A stretch of 64,000 bases of DNA from Xiphydria camelus (lineage: Eukaryota > Arthropoda > Insecta > Hymenoptera > Xiphydriidae): positions 7,326,001-7,390,000 of the forward strand of contig OY783195.1 in NCBI GenBank assembly GCA_963678675.1, read 5' to 3'. The notes under the pieces were generated by a model. That model was not told the DNA's origin. It did not search any database and saw nothing but the letters and a program-made list of their open reading frames with translations. The translations under genes were made by a program, and so were the position numbers. Of this stretch, positions 1-10,608 are shown in pieces (positions within the stretch are counted from its first letter, which is position 1; each line of letters begins with the position of its first letter).

Positions 1-339
1 ACATATCAATTAAATTATCTTGAAAACTAGAGCTGATAGGGGGGAAAACTAAAACCATATTAGGATTCAGCACTCCAAATATACTTAAAATCAGCTCTCA
101 AAACTTTGGCACCAAAACTACTGTAGACCTGTGTAATTTACAAGTTGAAGTAGATGAAATGTACGACGAAAACGAGCCAGCATTCAATGAGGACAATGAG
201 ATTATAAGGCTGAATAATGCCGAAGAAATTAATGACAATTTTGAACAGTATGCAATTTATTCAATGTCATTAAATTTTTGCATTACCTATACAGTTAATA
301 TTAATAATCATTTTCTGAAATTATAGGTTTGTCGAACAT

Positions 340-546
340 ATGGAAGATATAATATCAAATCAGGATAGCGAAGAATTAAATGAAGAGTTTCATGGTAGCG
401 ACAATGAGGCCAATGATAACGTTTCCATCGTTAACGACGGAGATGATGGAAATGATCACATTGAACGTGAAGTCCAGTATAATGAACGAAGACAAAATAA
501 TGATGACGACGATGACGTACCATTATATCTCATGGAGCTGAAATAA
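340..546 (+). pseudogene. Acidic N-terminal leader of TNP2-like transposase
   Basis: Sixty-eight residues rich in Asp, Glu and Asn, ending in an in-frame stop just before the Cys-rich part. It starts with an ATG shortly after a plausible splice acceptor (AG at 324-325). Acidic, low-complexity leaders of this kind often precede the Cys-rich domain in this transposase group. On its own it has no identifiable fold; it is called from its position. Confidence 0.4.
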
Positions 547-548
547 CT

Positions 549-881
549 TTGCAACAAAGCATGTTATTGATATTAGCACTTCAACAAAAACATCATCCTA
601 CTGACTCATGTATCGCCGATTTTATAGAAGTCATAAACTTACATTGTCCCCGTCAAGACCTTCAGAAAAACAGTCTCTATAAGTTTAATAATTACTTCGC
701 AATGGAGGAGACTGGTATCACAAAACACTTCTATTGCACAATCTGCAACAGAGCTCTAGAAACGGTTAACGATATCTGTCCCGCATGTCCACGAAATAAA
801 CCATCGTATTTTGTTAGACTAGCACTTCTACCTCAACTGAGTAAAATGTATCAGAGGAATAATTTTCTTAACAATTTATAA
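549..881 (+). pseudogene. TNP2-like transposase N-terminal zinc-ribbon segment
   Basis: About 110 residues with two CxxC pairs (HFYCTICNRAL and DICPACPRN), as in the zinc ribbon at the N-terminus of animal TNP2-like transposases, followed by the FVRLALLPQL segment. No ATG stands at the left edge; the ORF opens on TTG, so it is a continuation of the upstream coding region and not a separate gene. The frame closes at 881, and homology resumes in other frames downstream. Confidence 0.5.
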
Positions 882-889
882 TGGCGTAA

Positions 890-1938
890 CCGAAGACCAA
901 GAAACACTGAGCGTGTGTTGACAGAATTTACAATGGAGCGCTGTATACGGAATGGGTAGGCAATGGTTTTCTTGCGAATCCTTCAAATATATCTTTCAGC
1001 TGGTACACTAATGGTATTCCACGCTTCAAGTCGAGCCATATAAGTATTTGGCCTCTTTATTTTACGCTAAACGAATTACCCTTCCAAGTAAGAAAGCAAA
1101 GGGAAAACACATTACTGACTGGCTTTTGGTTTGGAAATAAAAAGCCTGACATCGATAGATTTTTTTTAAGCATCAGAGAAGATTTGGAAACATTGTGGAA
1201 TGGCGTCAATATGATTACTTTAGGAGGTAACATATTGAATATTCGAGCAGCTTTGTTGACAGGAATTTGTGATCTTCCCGCGAGAAGTGAAAATGCATGA
1301 ATTTTACCCAATTCAACGGAGACTATGGGTGTCCTCAGTGTTTAATTCGAGACAATCGTGTGCCGATAAATCCCGAAAATGTAGCTGCAGGAGTTGTGCA
1401 TGTTTCTCCTCATACCGACAATTTACTATTAAGAACAAGGGAAAATTGTATTGAATATGCAAGGAGAGCGACGATCGGTGTGCCATTTATGGATGTGACA
1501 GGTGGTAGTGTTTTAATTAATATTATGCCAGACTATATACGAGGCATACCTACGGATAGGATGCATACTGTTGATGGTGGTGTTGAAAACAAATTGTTAA
1601 CACTTTGTTTCGACGTGAAGTATCGACATTTTCATTTTTCATTACATGCGGTCATTGATATTGTCGATGAGCGACTTAAACTTATAAAACCACCTAAGTT
1701 TATACACAGGATGCCTAGATCAATCACTGAGCTGGTGCACTGGAAAGCCTCAGAGATGAAATCGTGGCTTTTCTATTATTCGCTTCCACTTTTGAAAAGT
1801 GTAATGCGGCCAGATTATTATCAACATTATTTGCTCTTAGTAATCGGCGTCGTTATACTAAGTGCTGATAGAATCACAGTTCCAATGATTAATGTCGCTC
1901 ATGATTTCTTAAATAAATTTTTTTGTTCGCGAATTTGA
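890..1938 (+). pseudogene. TNP2-like transposase central region, frameshifted
   Basis: In the frame read across roughly 960-1295 the sequence encodes a WPLYFTLNELPFQVRK-type stretch followed by LLTGFWFGNKKPDIDRFF, the hallmark of the TNP2-like core. After a small frameshift near 1290-1300 the core continues from 1297 for 213 residues with FTQFNGDYGCPQCLIRD and a long C-terminal helical part that stops at 1938. Homology then continues out of frame through about 2095 to the palindromic insertion. The antisense ORFs here are shadows. It is clearly inactive. Confidence 0.6.
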
Positions 1939-2100
1939 AATTCTGTATGGACTCCAATACTGTTCAATAAATATGCATCAATTATTACATTTGTCAGACA
2001 ATGTGAAAAATTTGGGGCTTTTGTATGCACATACCTGTTACGAATACGAAAATTTAAATGGTCAAATATTAAAATTAATTCATGGCACCACTCATATACC

Positions 2101-2238
2101 GTATGTCTGACGGCAAGCGCAACACCACTTCGGCAGTTTTTACCGACGGTGGTCGAAAATTGCATTGGATCTAATGGAAGATTCGACCACCGTCGGTAAA
2201 AACTGCGGAAGTGGTGTTGCGCTTGCCGTCAGACATGC
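2101..2238. repeat. Palindromic hairpin (MITE-like) insertion
   Basis: Two arms of about 57 bp (2101-2157 and 2182-2238) are almost perfect reverse complements around a 24-bp spacer. The right arm contains the GCGCTTGCCGTCAGACAT motif and the left arm its complement. It interrupts the TNP2-like coding sequence between the HGTTHI and DTQIAK parts, so it is a later insertion. No convincing target-site duplication was seen. Confidence 0.75.
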
Positions 2239-2400
2239 TGTAGATACGCAAATTGCTAAATCACACCAACAATTTTTATCAATGACAAAATGGACAAAAC
2301 GCTTAAATGACGGAGAGATACGCGATTTCTGTTTGCGAAAAAAAAAAATAAGTCAAGATTTTAGAGCGTATCGATTCATGTTGTTATAGTGTGGGAATTT
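2239..2400 (+). pseudogene. TNP2-like transposase fragment after hairpin
   Basis: A short coding continuation after the palindrome: DTQIAKSHQQFLSMTKW followed by a basic segment. It restarts the frame interrupted by the hairpin, so both sides come from one gene. It ends at a stop at about 2389. Confidence 0.45.
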
Positions 2401-2459
2401 ACAGAAATTTTATTAATTTACCAGAAATAATCAGTAATTTTATGAATAATTTCGAAATA

Positions 2460-2882
2460 GAACATTATTCAGTTTAGCAATATCTGCGACTTCTAAAAAA
2501 TGGAAAATTATATGTATCGGAAATGTATCCCCGAGCAACACAGATGAAATCTTCGATCATTAAATACTCAGAAAACAATTCCATGAAATTCGGTAATCTT
2601 CTTTATTTTATAAAAATTTCGGAATGTGATTGCCAACGTGCTGTATGTAATTGTAACAACTACAGACATTATGCATTACTGCGAGAAATCATCACCGATT
2701 ATATTCTTCACACTTGCGGTGATCAATATGTATATGACACAAATGCCTTTCTTCACGTTGTTAAATCTACAAATGTAATGAAAATCATTTCAATCGATGA
2801 CATTCTTACTACCTGTGTATATATGAATTGTAATAGTGAGGAATACATCGCTATTCCTTTAAATAATGCTGAGTTGGAATAA
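2460..2882 (+). pseudogene. TNP2-like transposase C-terminal domain
   Basis: Starting at about 2488 one can read LRLLKNGKLYVSEMYPRATQ, then a Cys-rich CDCQRAVCNC segment, and a C-terminus ending in YIAIPLNNAELE. The 62570-62989 region encodes a parallel order (LRFLKDSNLYIAKEY ... VGIPVNDKELE), which supports a conserved C-terminal domain of the same transposon superfamily. The C-terminal 119 residues are continuous from 2523. Confidence 0.55.
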
Positions 2883-3128
2883 AATGTTATATATTTAACA
2901 TTATTAATCACGAAATGTTTATTAATTTATTTATTGCTGTATATAAAATAAATCCATATTTATTAAGAGTACCTTATTAAAACCAAAGAAACCTAATACT
3001 CAATAAATATCGCAAGAATAGGAGCTGGAGGTTTTGAATTGGTTTTGTTTAGGTTATTTTGGCTTTAAATAGGTCAAGATATGTAGTTTAGGCTTTGGAT
3101 GTTTTAATTGGGCTTTGTTTAGGTTATT

Positions 3129-3368
3129 CTAGGCTTTCTGTAGGTTGAAAATTTCGGCTCGGGTATGACTGTATGGTTCTTTTCTTGAACGTGGGATGTT
3201 TGCAAGCATGATCCCCGTATGATTATTTTGTTTTTTTTCTTGCTTTAGTATTCCGCAATGGAATACAAAATTTGCGTTTAAAACTAATTCACCTTCCACT
3301 AAAGGGCGTTTCCTGTCGCCCAGCACAGTCTCGGTGTCCTTTTCATTGATTTCAAATACTTCGAACAT
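3129..3368 (-). pseudogene. Possible N-terminal exon of a SWIM-type TE protein
   Basis: A 79-residue ORF starts with ATG on the minus strand and contains EGELVLNANFVFHCGIL. This is weakly like the segment before the SWIM zinc finger in SWIM/YqaJ-type proteins of insect TEs (compare the relic at 23815-25122). No SWIM finger follows here. The flanks (2890-3128) hold only AT-rich sequence with repeated GGTTATTTTGGCTT-like motifs. The assignment is tentative. Confidence 0.25.
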
Positions 3369-3379
3369 ATTTTCTCACA

Positions 3380-4429
3380 CAATAATTTATTTTTTCACGA
3401 AATAAATAAGCACACATTTACTACTGTTTCAACCCAAATCCTCTACACCGCCATAACGGCTAACTGTCAGCGCCATCCGGTGGTCGTGATATTCGCGAAT
3501 AGTAAAAAAGTTCTGAAATCATTATGAAGCCTGTTATTTTTTAATTAATTGCTCTTTATAAATTTAACCTTTGATAAGTCAATGTGGCAACGTTGCATGA
3601 CGTCACAATATGACCAGATGTTTTGGGCTCCATTTTTGAACTCACAGATACACACAAATACTACTGTACGTCAAACGTTGTTGCCACATCGCACGAAGAA
3701 CATACTTTAGAGTGTTACTGTACTTCAGTGCGCACAATTCGCCCACTCTCCCCTAAGCTTAGACTCATATGGTATAGTGCGAAATAATTAAATTATAGAA
3801 TATTGGACACTAATAGCCTCCAATCATTATGATTGATGGTCACAATCAGGGGCCATCGAAATGTCCGGTACTACTATGCGACTTTCCTCTAACTACAGTT
3901 TTTCAAAGTTCATTCATTCAAGTTCAAGTTACCATAAAGTACCCAAACATAGTAGAGCTTATTCGACGAGAGAATGGCGCATATGTGCACTACTAAAGCC
4001 GACCCCTAGATCTGTCGTAGTCCACGCGTGCTCCATTCTCCGAACCAGCTGGAAGAACCGATTAGAGACCGGTTAATGTCCCAGCTTGGATTACGGCCGA
4101 CCACTGACCACACACCTACAGTCACGCTTTGGGAGCGAACCCTGCGCACGGACTTCATTCGACGACGGCTTCACGTAACATACATACTTTGTTAGCTATA
4201 CGAGCTATATATTCCCGACCGTGTGCAGATGTCGAGCGCACGCGCTCTATATCTGGCACACTAAATCTCATTGCGCGGACCCACGCGGCTCTGCGTTACA
4301 AGGATTCGCATTACAGAGCCTCGGGGAAGGGTCAAGGCGCGTCCTTCGTCTCTACAAAAGGTCCGGACTTGGATTTGCAACATATCAAGTATAACGTAGA
4401 CAATTTTGTAGAAGTATAGACGATGAGAC
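3380..4429. other. Unassigned DNA with short inverted and diverged repeats
   Basis: No convincing coding sequence. An imperfect inverted repeat (GTGGCAACGTTG near 3582, complement near 3670-3690) spans about 110 bp. The part from about 4170 to 4330 resembles 7020-7130 (shared CACTAAATCTC, GGACCCAC and CACGCGC blocks), so both belong to one diverged repeat family. The small ORFs here show no domain. Confidence 0.4.
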
Positions 4430-4433
4430 CCGT

Positions 4434-4805
4434 TGTTACAGAATTATAACTTTTTCAATACGTTACACACACACACACAAAACACATGTATTTAGTTTCG
4501 TAGTCCATTTCTTATCGTTATTTGTATATTATAGATAGATACACTATATTAGTCATTTCCCTCTAAATATTGGAGCCGTCTTTGACCCGTGTTATTGTAT
4601 CCGACCTTTACCCTGCCTCCGCTTTCGACCAGTATTACTCATATTCCTAAATAGGTTCAATAGTCCACTAGCTTTAACTTTAAATAGCCCTCTTTTCCAT
4701 AGAAACATCCTCAGATTCTGTATTAGAGTAGTAAGGACAGGACGCTCTCTTGTATTCCAAATAAACTCGTTGTACGAATTTCATTAGTTTGTGCCATCCG
4801 TAACA
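4434..4805 (+). repeat. 5' LTR of gag-only retrotransposon
   Basis: A 372-bp LTR starting TGTTACAG and ending CCGTAACA. It contains an (AC)n run and AATAAA-type sequence near its 3' end (CCAAATAAACTCG). The same LTR occurs as the 3' LTR (5973-6333) and as solo LTRs at 9992-10362 and 16434-16818. Confidence 0.85.
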
Positions 4806-4810
4806 AACAA

Positions 4811-4830
4811 TTTGGTGTCGGAAGTGGGAT
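4811..4830 (+). promoter_or_regulatory. tRNA primer binding site
   Basis: TGGTGTCGGAAGTGGGAT begins a few bases after the 5' LTR, with the TGG expected from a tRNA CCA tail. The complement looks like the 3' end of a tRNA-Leu-type molecule, judged by eye. Confidence 0.6.
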
Positions 4831-5013
4831 CCTCTTCAACAACGTCTCCAGCTTCCTACGGTGAAACTCAACCTCTAAGTAACCGGTGAAGAAGAGACGG
4901 TCGATTCCAATCGTTCAACCTGAAGAAGTCCCCATAAGCGCTCTACGAATTGAACATCAGCCGATGAATATCCACGTCGTTCTGTAAGTTGTTGCATATT
5001 TTACCGGCTCAGA

Positions 5014-5983
5014 ATGTCTCATCCTTCGTCTCCTCAAACTCCTTCTCCAAGCGATAGAGTCGAGGAAGATGCTTGTAGCCTTAATAATGCGAGCCAAGAC
5101 CCAGGCTCCGAACAAGAAGTAATTCCAATATCAATACTATTAAAATTTATTTCAAAATATGATGGAACCCGCGACGAATTGAATTCTTTCATCAGTGATT
5201 GCAACCGAGCATTTAAACTCGCGCAATCCGGTCAGAAAGAAATTTTACTCGACTATGTCCATACGCAACTGCGTGGCAAAGCTAAGACAGCATGTACGCG
5301 AATCGGGAATTTGAAAATTGGAGCGAACTTCGTGATTACTTGAAAAGCATGTACCAAGATAAGAAACATTATGCTCAGTTAATTAACGAATTAACTTCCA
5401 TGCAGCAATTTCCCCGCGAATCAGTCCAACAATACGCGGTACGTTTAGAAACCTGCCTGAAACGTACAGTAAATTCCACGCAACAAAACACAGAAGATCC
5501 TACTGACTTAAACGGTAAAATTAGGATGCTCTTCAACAAATAGCAACAAATCGAGTTGTCTATTACACTATCCCGGAAATATCTACACAATTAAGAAGTC
5601 GCGATATCAAAAATTTAAATGATGCATTAACAGCTGCGATAGCTGAAGAACAAATTCTGCAAATGTATAATTCAAGTCCATTTCGACGAACAAATAGTTC
5701 TCCTTTTACATCATTTCCTAGGACGGGAAACAACTCGTCTGTGCCTAATAAAAACCAGAATCAAAATGTTAGTGCATGTTTCAACCAAACTGCTGAATCT
5801 TCCGATTCTAGTCAAAACCGCGTTAAATTTTGTCGATACTGTAAAAAGAAAGGCCACGTGTTAGAAAAATGCTTTAAACTCGAAAATAATCGAAACAACC
5901 AGGGAAGTTACCGTGGAGTAAAACCGAATCCTGAAAAATTAAAAGCAATTAAGGAATTTTCAGTTCCAAAGTCAGAATTATAA
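5014..5983 (+). pseudogene. Gag polyprotein, frameshifted
   Basis: Starts with ATG in the leader after the primer binding site. The N-terminal frame carries the capsid-like YDGTRDELNSFISDCNRAF region. A frameshift near 5290-5310 moves to a frame with the LRDYLKSMYQDKKHYAQL region, then another near 5540 leads to the C-terminal part. The C-terminus has a CCHC zinc knuckle (CRYCKKKGHVLEKC, spacing CX2CX4HX4C) that would bind RNA in the particle. The stop codon lies inside the truncated 3' LTR. It resembles Ty3/gypsy Gag rather than copia. No pol follows. Confidence 0.75.
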
Positions 5984-6333
5984 CTTTCAATACGTTACAC
6001 ACACACACACAAAACACATGTATTTAGTTTCGTAGTCCATTTCTTATCGTTATTCGTATATTATAGATAGATACACTAGTTAGTCATTTCCCTCTAAATA
6101 TTGGAACCGTCTTTGACCCGTGTTATTGTATCCGACCTTTACCCTGCCTCCGCTTTCGACCAGTATTACTCATATTCCTAAATAGGTTCAATAGTCCACT
6201 AGCTTTAACTTTAAATAGCCCTCTTCCACAGAAACATCCTCAGATTCTGTATTAGAGTAGTAAGGACAGGACGCTCTCTTGTATTCCAAATAAACTCGTT
6301 GTCGAATTTCATTAGTTTGTGCCATCTGTAACA
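5973..6333 (+). repeat. 3' LTR, 5'-truncated
   Basis: About 361 bp matching the 5' LTR, but starting at CAGAATTATAAC, so the first TGTTA bases are missing. The junction falls inside the gag stop region, consistent with an internal deletion at short homology. It ends CTGTAACA followed by the CCGT duplication. Confidence 0.85.
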
Positions 6334-6339
6334 CCGTAC

Positions 6340-7735
6340 TTAAATTTAATAGCTCATCAAAATCAACGTAAGGAGAATATCACTGTTATTCCTCTACAAC
6401 TGTTCAATCCCCTTGTGCAAAATTTACACGTGCAACTTTTCAGTTTTTCGCAAATATCTAAAAAACGGTGAGGAAATCAGCAAAACTAAATAGTAATATT
6501 CTGAAAGCTCATAAAATTTCCTATCGGATATCGTTGCACCGGTTCTAATCGGAAAATTAGGAGCCGAGAAATTTGAACTTGGAGATAAAAAGTAGTGTGG
6601 CGACACACACCATTACGATATACTCCACTATGTTTGCTTATCGCTACAGAAACCTTTTACAAAATTCATCAAAACCCGGGCAATGCCGGGTAGAACTACG
6701 CTAGTCGTCTATATTTTCGAAAAATCGTATACGTTCCATTCGCTACATTGCACATCCAAGTCTGGACCCAGTATATACAAGGCATTGTACTCGTTTACGT
6801 TGAAACGTCAGAAAAGTAGTATTTCTGATACGAGTAGTCAGTCCTTCGTGGAAAGTATCGCGTTACGCGCCGGATATTATATCGCGTTACGCGCCGGCCG
6901 TAGCGAGGAAACCATAGGAAGGGCGCGATATGCTGTGGTGGACTCTAGACTCGGTATATCACTTCCGCTTTTCGAGTGATACGTACGAACTGCTCCGGCT
7001 TGATAACACATTCGTCACTCTCCCGCGCGGTATATTTTCTCCCGCGTGCAGACCCTGAGCACACGCGCCCTACGCGGCACTAAATCTCGCTGCGCCGGAC
7101 CCACACGTTACCGGGGGTTTTCGTACGGACCTCGAAGAGGGGGCGGAAGACCAGGAGCTACTAGGGGGCCGCGTAGGTATACGGCTGGGCTCTCCGGGTA
7201 TCCGATACCTATCTTTCCCGGAGCAGCGATAACGCGAGTCTTTGTTTCCCGTGGCATCTTTCTCCGCCGCCTCATCCCTCGCGTCGACCTTCCGCGCCCC
7301 TCCTTCTTTCAGCTCGCGCGCGAACGTCTTTCCGAGTCCGCGGCGGGGCGCGGTGCAGAAAACCCCCTTCGTTCCGCGCGAATAGCATATTTATGCGGAA
7401 ACGGTAACCCGGAGAATTTATGCGTCTGCGTATTCTTGACGAAACGAGGTCACGCGGAGATTGTGGACATGTATGTATGTAGTTGCGAACGCGGACGTGA
7501 AAGTGTTTCTTTTACGTTATCGTTCATCTAGCTCAATTGTTGGTTTGTTTTTTGGAACATAATGGTTGGTAATATTCAAAGGTACCTTTATTTTGATCGC
7601 TTTCAAAGCTAAAAGTAATAGTGAGTGATGTCAATCCGGTTTTCTCACAATTTTTTTTATCGTAGATTCGAAAATAGGATGAAATTATAATATTTAACCT
7701 GTAATTTTTTCCGTTTTTCATTTTCGGCCTTATCA
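6340..7735. other. Unassigned region with short tandem and diverged repeats
   Basis: No recognised gene. A 22-bp unit (ATCGCGTTACGCGCCGG) is repeated around 6858-6898. The part 7020-7130 is related to 4170-4330. A GC-rich stretch at 7100-7400 yields long ORFs of skewed composition that I regard as chance. Confidence 0.35.
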
Positions 7736-7739
7736 AAGC

Positions 7740-7840
7740 TGGGAAACGACATTTAGAAATGCAGCTACGTCATGCTGCTCTCTCTGTGAGTCTATCTCTC
7801 TGGCACTCGTTGCTTGGCATAAGCGTGTTTCTCTAGCGTT
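7740..7840 (+). repeat. Diverged dispersed repeat (partner at 49775-49885)
   Basis: CGACATTTAGAAATGCAGC, CTACGTCA, GTCTATCTCTCT and TTGCTTGG occur here in the same order as in the reverse complement of 49775-49885. The two copies are clearly homologous but diverged, so this is an old dispersed repeat of unknown class. Confidence 0.5.
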
Positions 7841-8916
7841 TCAATGACGCTTTGCGAATAATTATTTTCTTCGGGTATTTTCTTTTTGTGTAATATTTAA
7901 TATGCATATAGATTAGAAATTAAATTTATAATAAAATATGAATATTTTCTACATGCAAATATCAAATAATTTACATTTTTTAATCGCTTCTCATGAAACT
8001 TTACAGCTTCATTTCTTCTTCGAAATTCCAAGGTTTTTTGAACATTCCAAATTTTCCGCTCCGAAATGTCTTTTCTTCAATTTCCATCGCTATATCAAGG
8101 GTCGTTGAACGAGACGCGTCATACTCGAGCCGTCAACTACTTTCTTGCTCCTTTCGAGAAGCCTGCGAGATATGTCGATTTTTTGTCGACGTTCGCGCCG
8201 CTGCACTTGGCCCCGTCACTCGTCGCGCTGACGACCTCGGTCCGCCGGCCGGCGCATCCCCCGAATGGAGCAAACGCCCGTGCCGCGGCTCTAAGTTTAG
8301 AATATTCTCGGTATGCAAGCGGAGCACGTGTGCCAGGCGTTATTAACGCGCACACATTACCGGGCCGGTATCGTGGACACGCGCGGACCTGGGGAGGGGG
8401 AAGGGTAATTTCCCTTTGACTAATATTTTCATCACCGAACGCCAATGTGTCGGCGCATATGAGCACGGAATCGAGAAGTCGCTCGACTTTGATGTGACCG
8501 CGGTATATGACTATGGATATGCGAAGCTGCAGTCTGAATATTACTCATCCATTCCAGAATTGTATCTATTGTCGGAATTCCTAGATTGAAATAGTTAAGA
8601 CACTTTTTCATTGAAGAGATCTGTTTCTTTTGACTTCTCTATGAAGCCGCCATGTTTTTCCCTGGATTTGTCATATCGTCGCATTACTGCAAAAACAAAA
8701 TAACTTCATTATTAGCATTTTTCGATTAAGTGCAGCTTTGATTATAAAAGCTATCAAGAAATGTTCTGTGAAAACCAGGTAAGTGTTCTCTGTAAGTCTA
8801 AGAGCAAACTCACACGGTGCGACTTCACTTTCAAATTTTGACAGTAGCGTTCTGATGAAGTGAAGATTATAAGAAAAAAAATCTTAGTAATTGGTCCATT
8901 TTCATTTCACTGATGA
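7841..8916. other. Unassigned intergenic DNA
   Basis: AT-rich to about 8000, then GC-richer to 8420. The long overlapping ORFs on both strands at 8066-8466 reflect base composition. I see no domain, terminal repeat or RNA gene. Confidence 0.4.
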
Positions 8917-9391
8917 TTAACAGCGTACCGATCGGAAATCCCTCGCCCATCTACCGCTAATCTTGCCGTCGAGGAAAGGGTCTAAACAACCCGGGTTTGC
9001 GCCTCCTGGATAGGAAGGTAGGTGCGGGACGGAGCTCGGCGCGTTATTGTATAAGCTTTTATGCCGGGTTTATAACGCTTGCCAAACCTCGACAAGCCAT
9101 CACAAATTCAAACGTGTGAATAGCACGTTTGGCTTTGCTTGTGTAGACTTGCTAGCACTTGTCGCCGATCCGACCGAGTGTCGGTTTTTGGCACAAATCA
9201 AAGGAAGTTTACGGTAAGCGCGCTTGCGAAGCGTTTACACGTTTGTGCGTTTGTGAAGGTTTGGAGTTTGTGGCAAGTGCCAAGCGTGTAAACCCGGCAT
9301 TACAATAAGCAGCCTCGAAGGTAGGAATGCCGGATCCAGTCGATGACCGATCGGGAAAAACCTATCACCTGGCGTATTCCGACCCGACAAT
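8917..9391 (+). repeat. BEL/Pao LTR fragment split by a MITE
   Basis: The parts 8917-9061 and 9303-9391 match 27817-28102 within the BEL LTR, including TTAACAGCGTACCG, GGTAGGTGCGGGA, GGATCCAGTCGATGACCGAT and ATTCCGACCCGACAA. Relative to that LTR this copy has small deletions and is truncated at both ends. A 238-bp MITE splits it. Confidence 0.8.
9062..9299. mobile_element. 238-bp Harbinger-type MITE with TTA target duplication
   Basis: Ends are TGCCGGGTTTATA and TAAACCCGGCA (inverted). TTA flanks both sides (9059-9061 and 9300-9302). The uninterrupted LTR copy near 28003 shows a single TTA at this point, confirming insertion. A 3-bp TTA duplication is typical of PIF/Harbinger. A second copy lies at 18447-18683. 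Confidence 0.85.
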
Positions 9392-9701
9392 GCTGCCAAA
9401 CTTTGACGTTTAGAGGCACTACTATCGTTTGGGCCCTTTCGGCGCGAAATTGAAATAGTAAAATATTCTTTCGTATAATTTAAGTATACCTATAATGCAG
9501 CATATTTTGTAAAGTGTATGCTATCTCAATACTTTTCTACGCTTTTTATGCAAAATAAATAATTGGATTTTTCCTTTACATTTACTTGGATTCTTTAGAG
9601 TGACATAAACATTTAATCATAGATACCAGTTTTCAATCTTATGTGAATCGAAGCTCATCCAAGCTCCATTTCGTCGTGTCGTTCAATTTATAAGCCTTGC
9701 G
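9392..9701. other. Sequence upstream of THAP exon
   Basis: AT-rich sequence between the truncated BEL LTR and the THAP exon. It probably includes the left end and 5' leader of the Harbinger element, but I could not identify a terminal inverted repeat. Confidence 0.3.
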
Positions 9702-9990
9702 ATGGTGAAATCCAGTGTTACTTTCTGCAAAAATAGAGGAACTTTCCGTTTTCCAAAATATAATATACGTCGACGGCAGTGGGAACGAGCAATAAGTGAA
9801 CATTTCCGTAGTTTGCCGAGTTCGAGGTTATGCGCGCATCACTTTAAAAACGAAGATTTCAAAAATAGAGTTATTGGACAGGTAATGGACAATATTTATT
9901 TTTGATTGACTCTGGTGAAATATTATACGGCAAATTGATTGACTAGTTTAATCCTTTTAGAACGCACTCCGAAGATTTTGAAAAACAATG
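9702..9990 (+). pseudogene. THAP-type DNA-binding N-terminus of PIF/Harbinger element 1
   Basis: The ATG-started ORF has THAP features: TFCKNRGTFRFPK, a Trp (RRRQW) and CAHHF, which together bind zinc. The first THAP cysteine seems to be Ser (MVKSSVTFC). A plausible donor follows at 9882 (CAG|GTAATG) with an acceptor at 9959-9960. The coding sequence then reads as a THAP-tail (RTPKILKNNAIPSQ) only after a 1-nt frame correction, and it runs across the solo LTR at 9992. In such elements this domain would bind transposon ends. It is broken by frame loss and by the LTR. Confidence 0.6.
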
Positions 9991-9991
9991 C

Positions 9992-10362
9992 TGTTACAGA
10001 ATTATAACTTTCAATACGTTACACACACATACACACATAAAACACATGTATTTAGTTTCGTAGTCCATTTCTTATCGTTATTCGTATATTATAGATAGAT
10101 ACACTAGTTAGTCATTTCCCTCTAAATATTGGAGCCGTCTTTGACCCGTGTTATTGTATCCGACCTTTACCCTGCCTCCGCTTTCGACCAGTATTACTCA
10201 TGTTCCTAAATAGGTTCAATAGTCCACTAGTTTTAACTTTAAATAGCCCTCTTCCACAGAAACATCCTCAGATTCTGTATTAGAGTAGTAAGGACAGGAC
10301 GCTCTCTTGTATTCCAAATAAACTCGTTGTACGAATTTCATTAGTTTGTGCCATCCGTTACA
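9992..10362 (+). repeat. Solo LTR (gypsy-type family) with ATGC duplication
   Basis: 371 bp, TGTTACAG...CCGTTACA, same family as 4434-4805. ATGC flanks both sides (9988-9991 and 10363-10366). Removing the LTR and one ATGC restores AAC AAT GCA ATC CCA in the THAP-tail reading frame. It arose by LTR-LTR recombination after insertion into Harbinger element 1. Confidence 0.9.
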
Positions 10363-10608
10363 ATGCAATCCCATCACAAATGTTGTTACTCAAAGAAGAA
10401 TCAAACAGACGCATAAGAAAAATTAAAAAATGATTGTTTGGAGTAGTTATGTCATTCTATGGCACCTCATTCATGCACACCAAGCGCTGTAGAAAATGTT
10501 ACTGAAGAAAATGAAATGTCGCATACTGAATGTATCAGCAGACATCCTTCATTGAACTATGATATATTCGTCACATTGTCGCAATATTTGAAACTGTATT
10601 ATTTTTAG

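Larger units (their letters stand above)
120..2890 (+). mobile_element. Decayed TNP2-like (CACTA/EnSpm-like) DNA transposon
   Basis: A run of broken coding pieces on one strand lies in the order expected for one transposase: acidic leader, Cys-rich N-terminus, catalytic-region homology, C-terminal domain. A likely intron at 247-325 (GT...TATAG) precedes the acidic leader. Stops and frameshifts (for example near 1290, where the reading frame changes just before the NFTQFNGDYGCPQC segment) make it non-functional. I assign it to the animal TNP2-like group from the zinc-ribbon N-terminus and the QFNGDYGCPQC region; the superfamily is from memory and was not tested. No terminal repeats were found, so the boundaries are approximate. 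Confidence 0.6.
4434..6333 (+). mobile_element. Gag-only LTR retrotransposon (Ty3/gypsy-type) with 4-bp TSD
   Basis: Two LTRs flank a primer binding site and a gag-like coding region, with no protease, reverse transcriptase or integrase. The element is bounded by TG...CA ends at the 5' LTR and by CCGT on both sides (4430-4433 and 6334-6337), a 4-bp target-site duplication. That shows a single insertion event. Pol is missing through an internal deletion: gag runs directly into a 3' LTR that lacks its first bases. Confidence 0.85.

Noticed and set aside
4811..4830. Possible tRNA gene
   Set aside because: Only the primer binding site complementary to a tRNA 3' end; no cloverleaf around it.
8066..8466. 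Overlapping ORFs over 100 residues on both strands
   Set aside because: GC-rich composition with few stops; no domain and no codon pattern favouring one frame.
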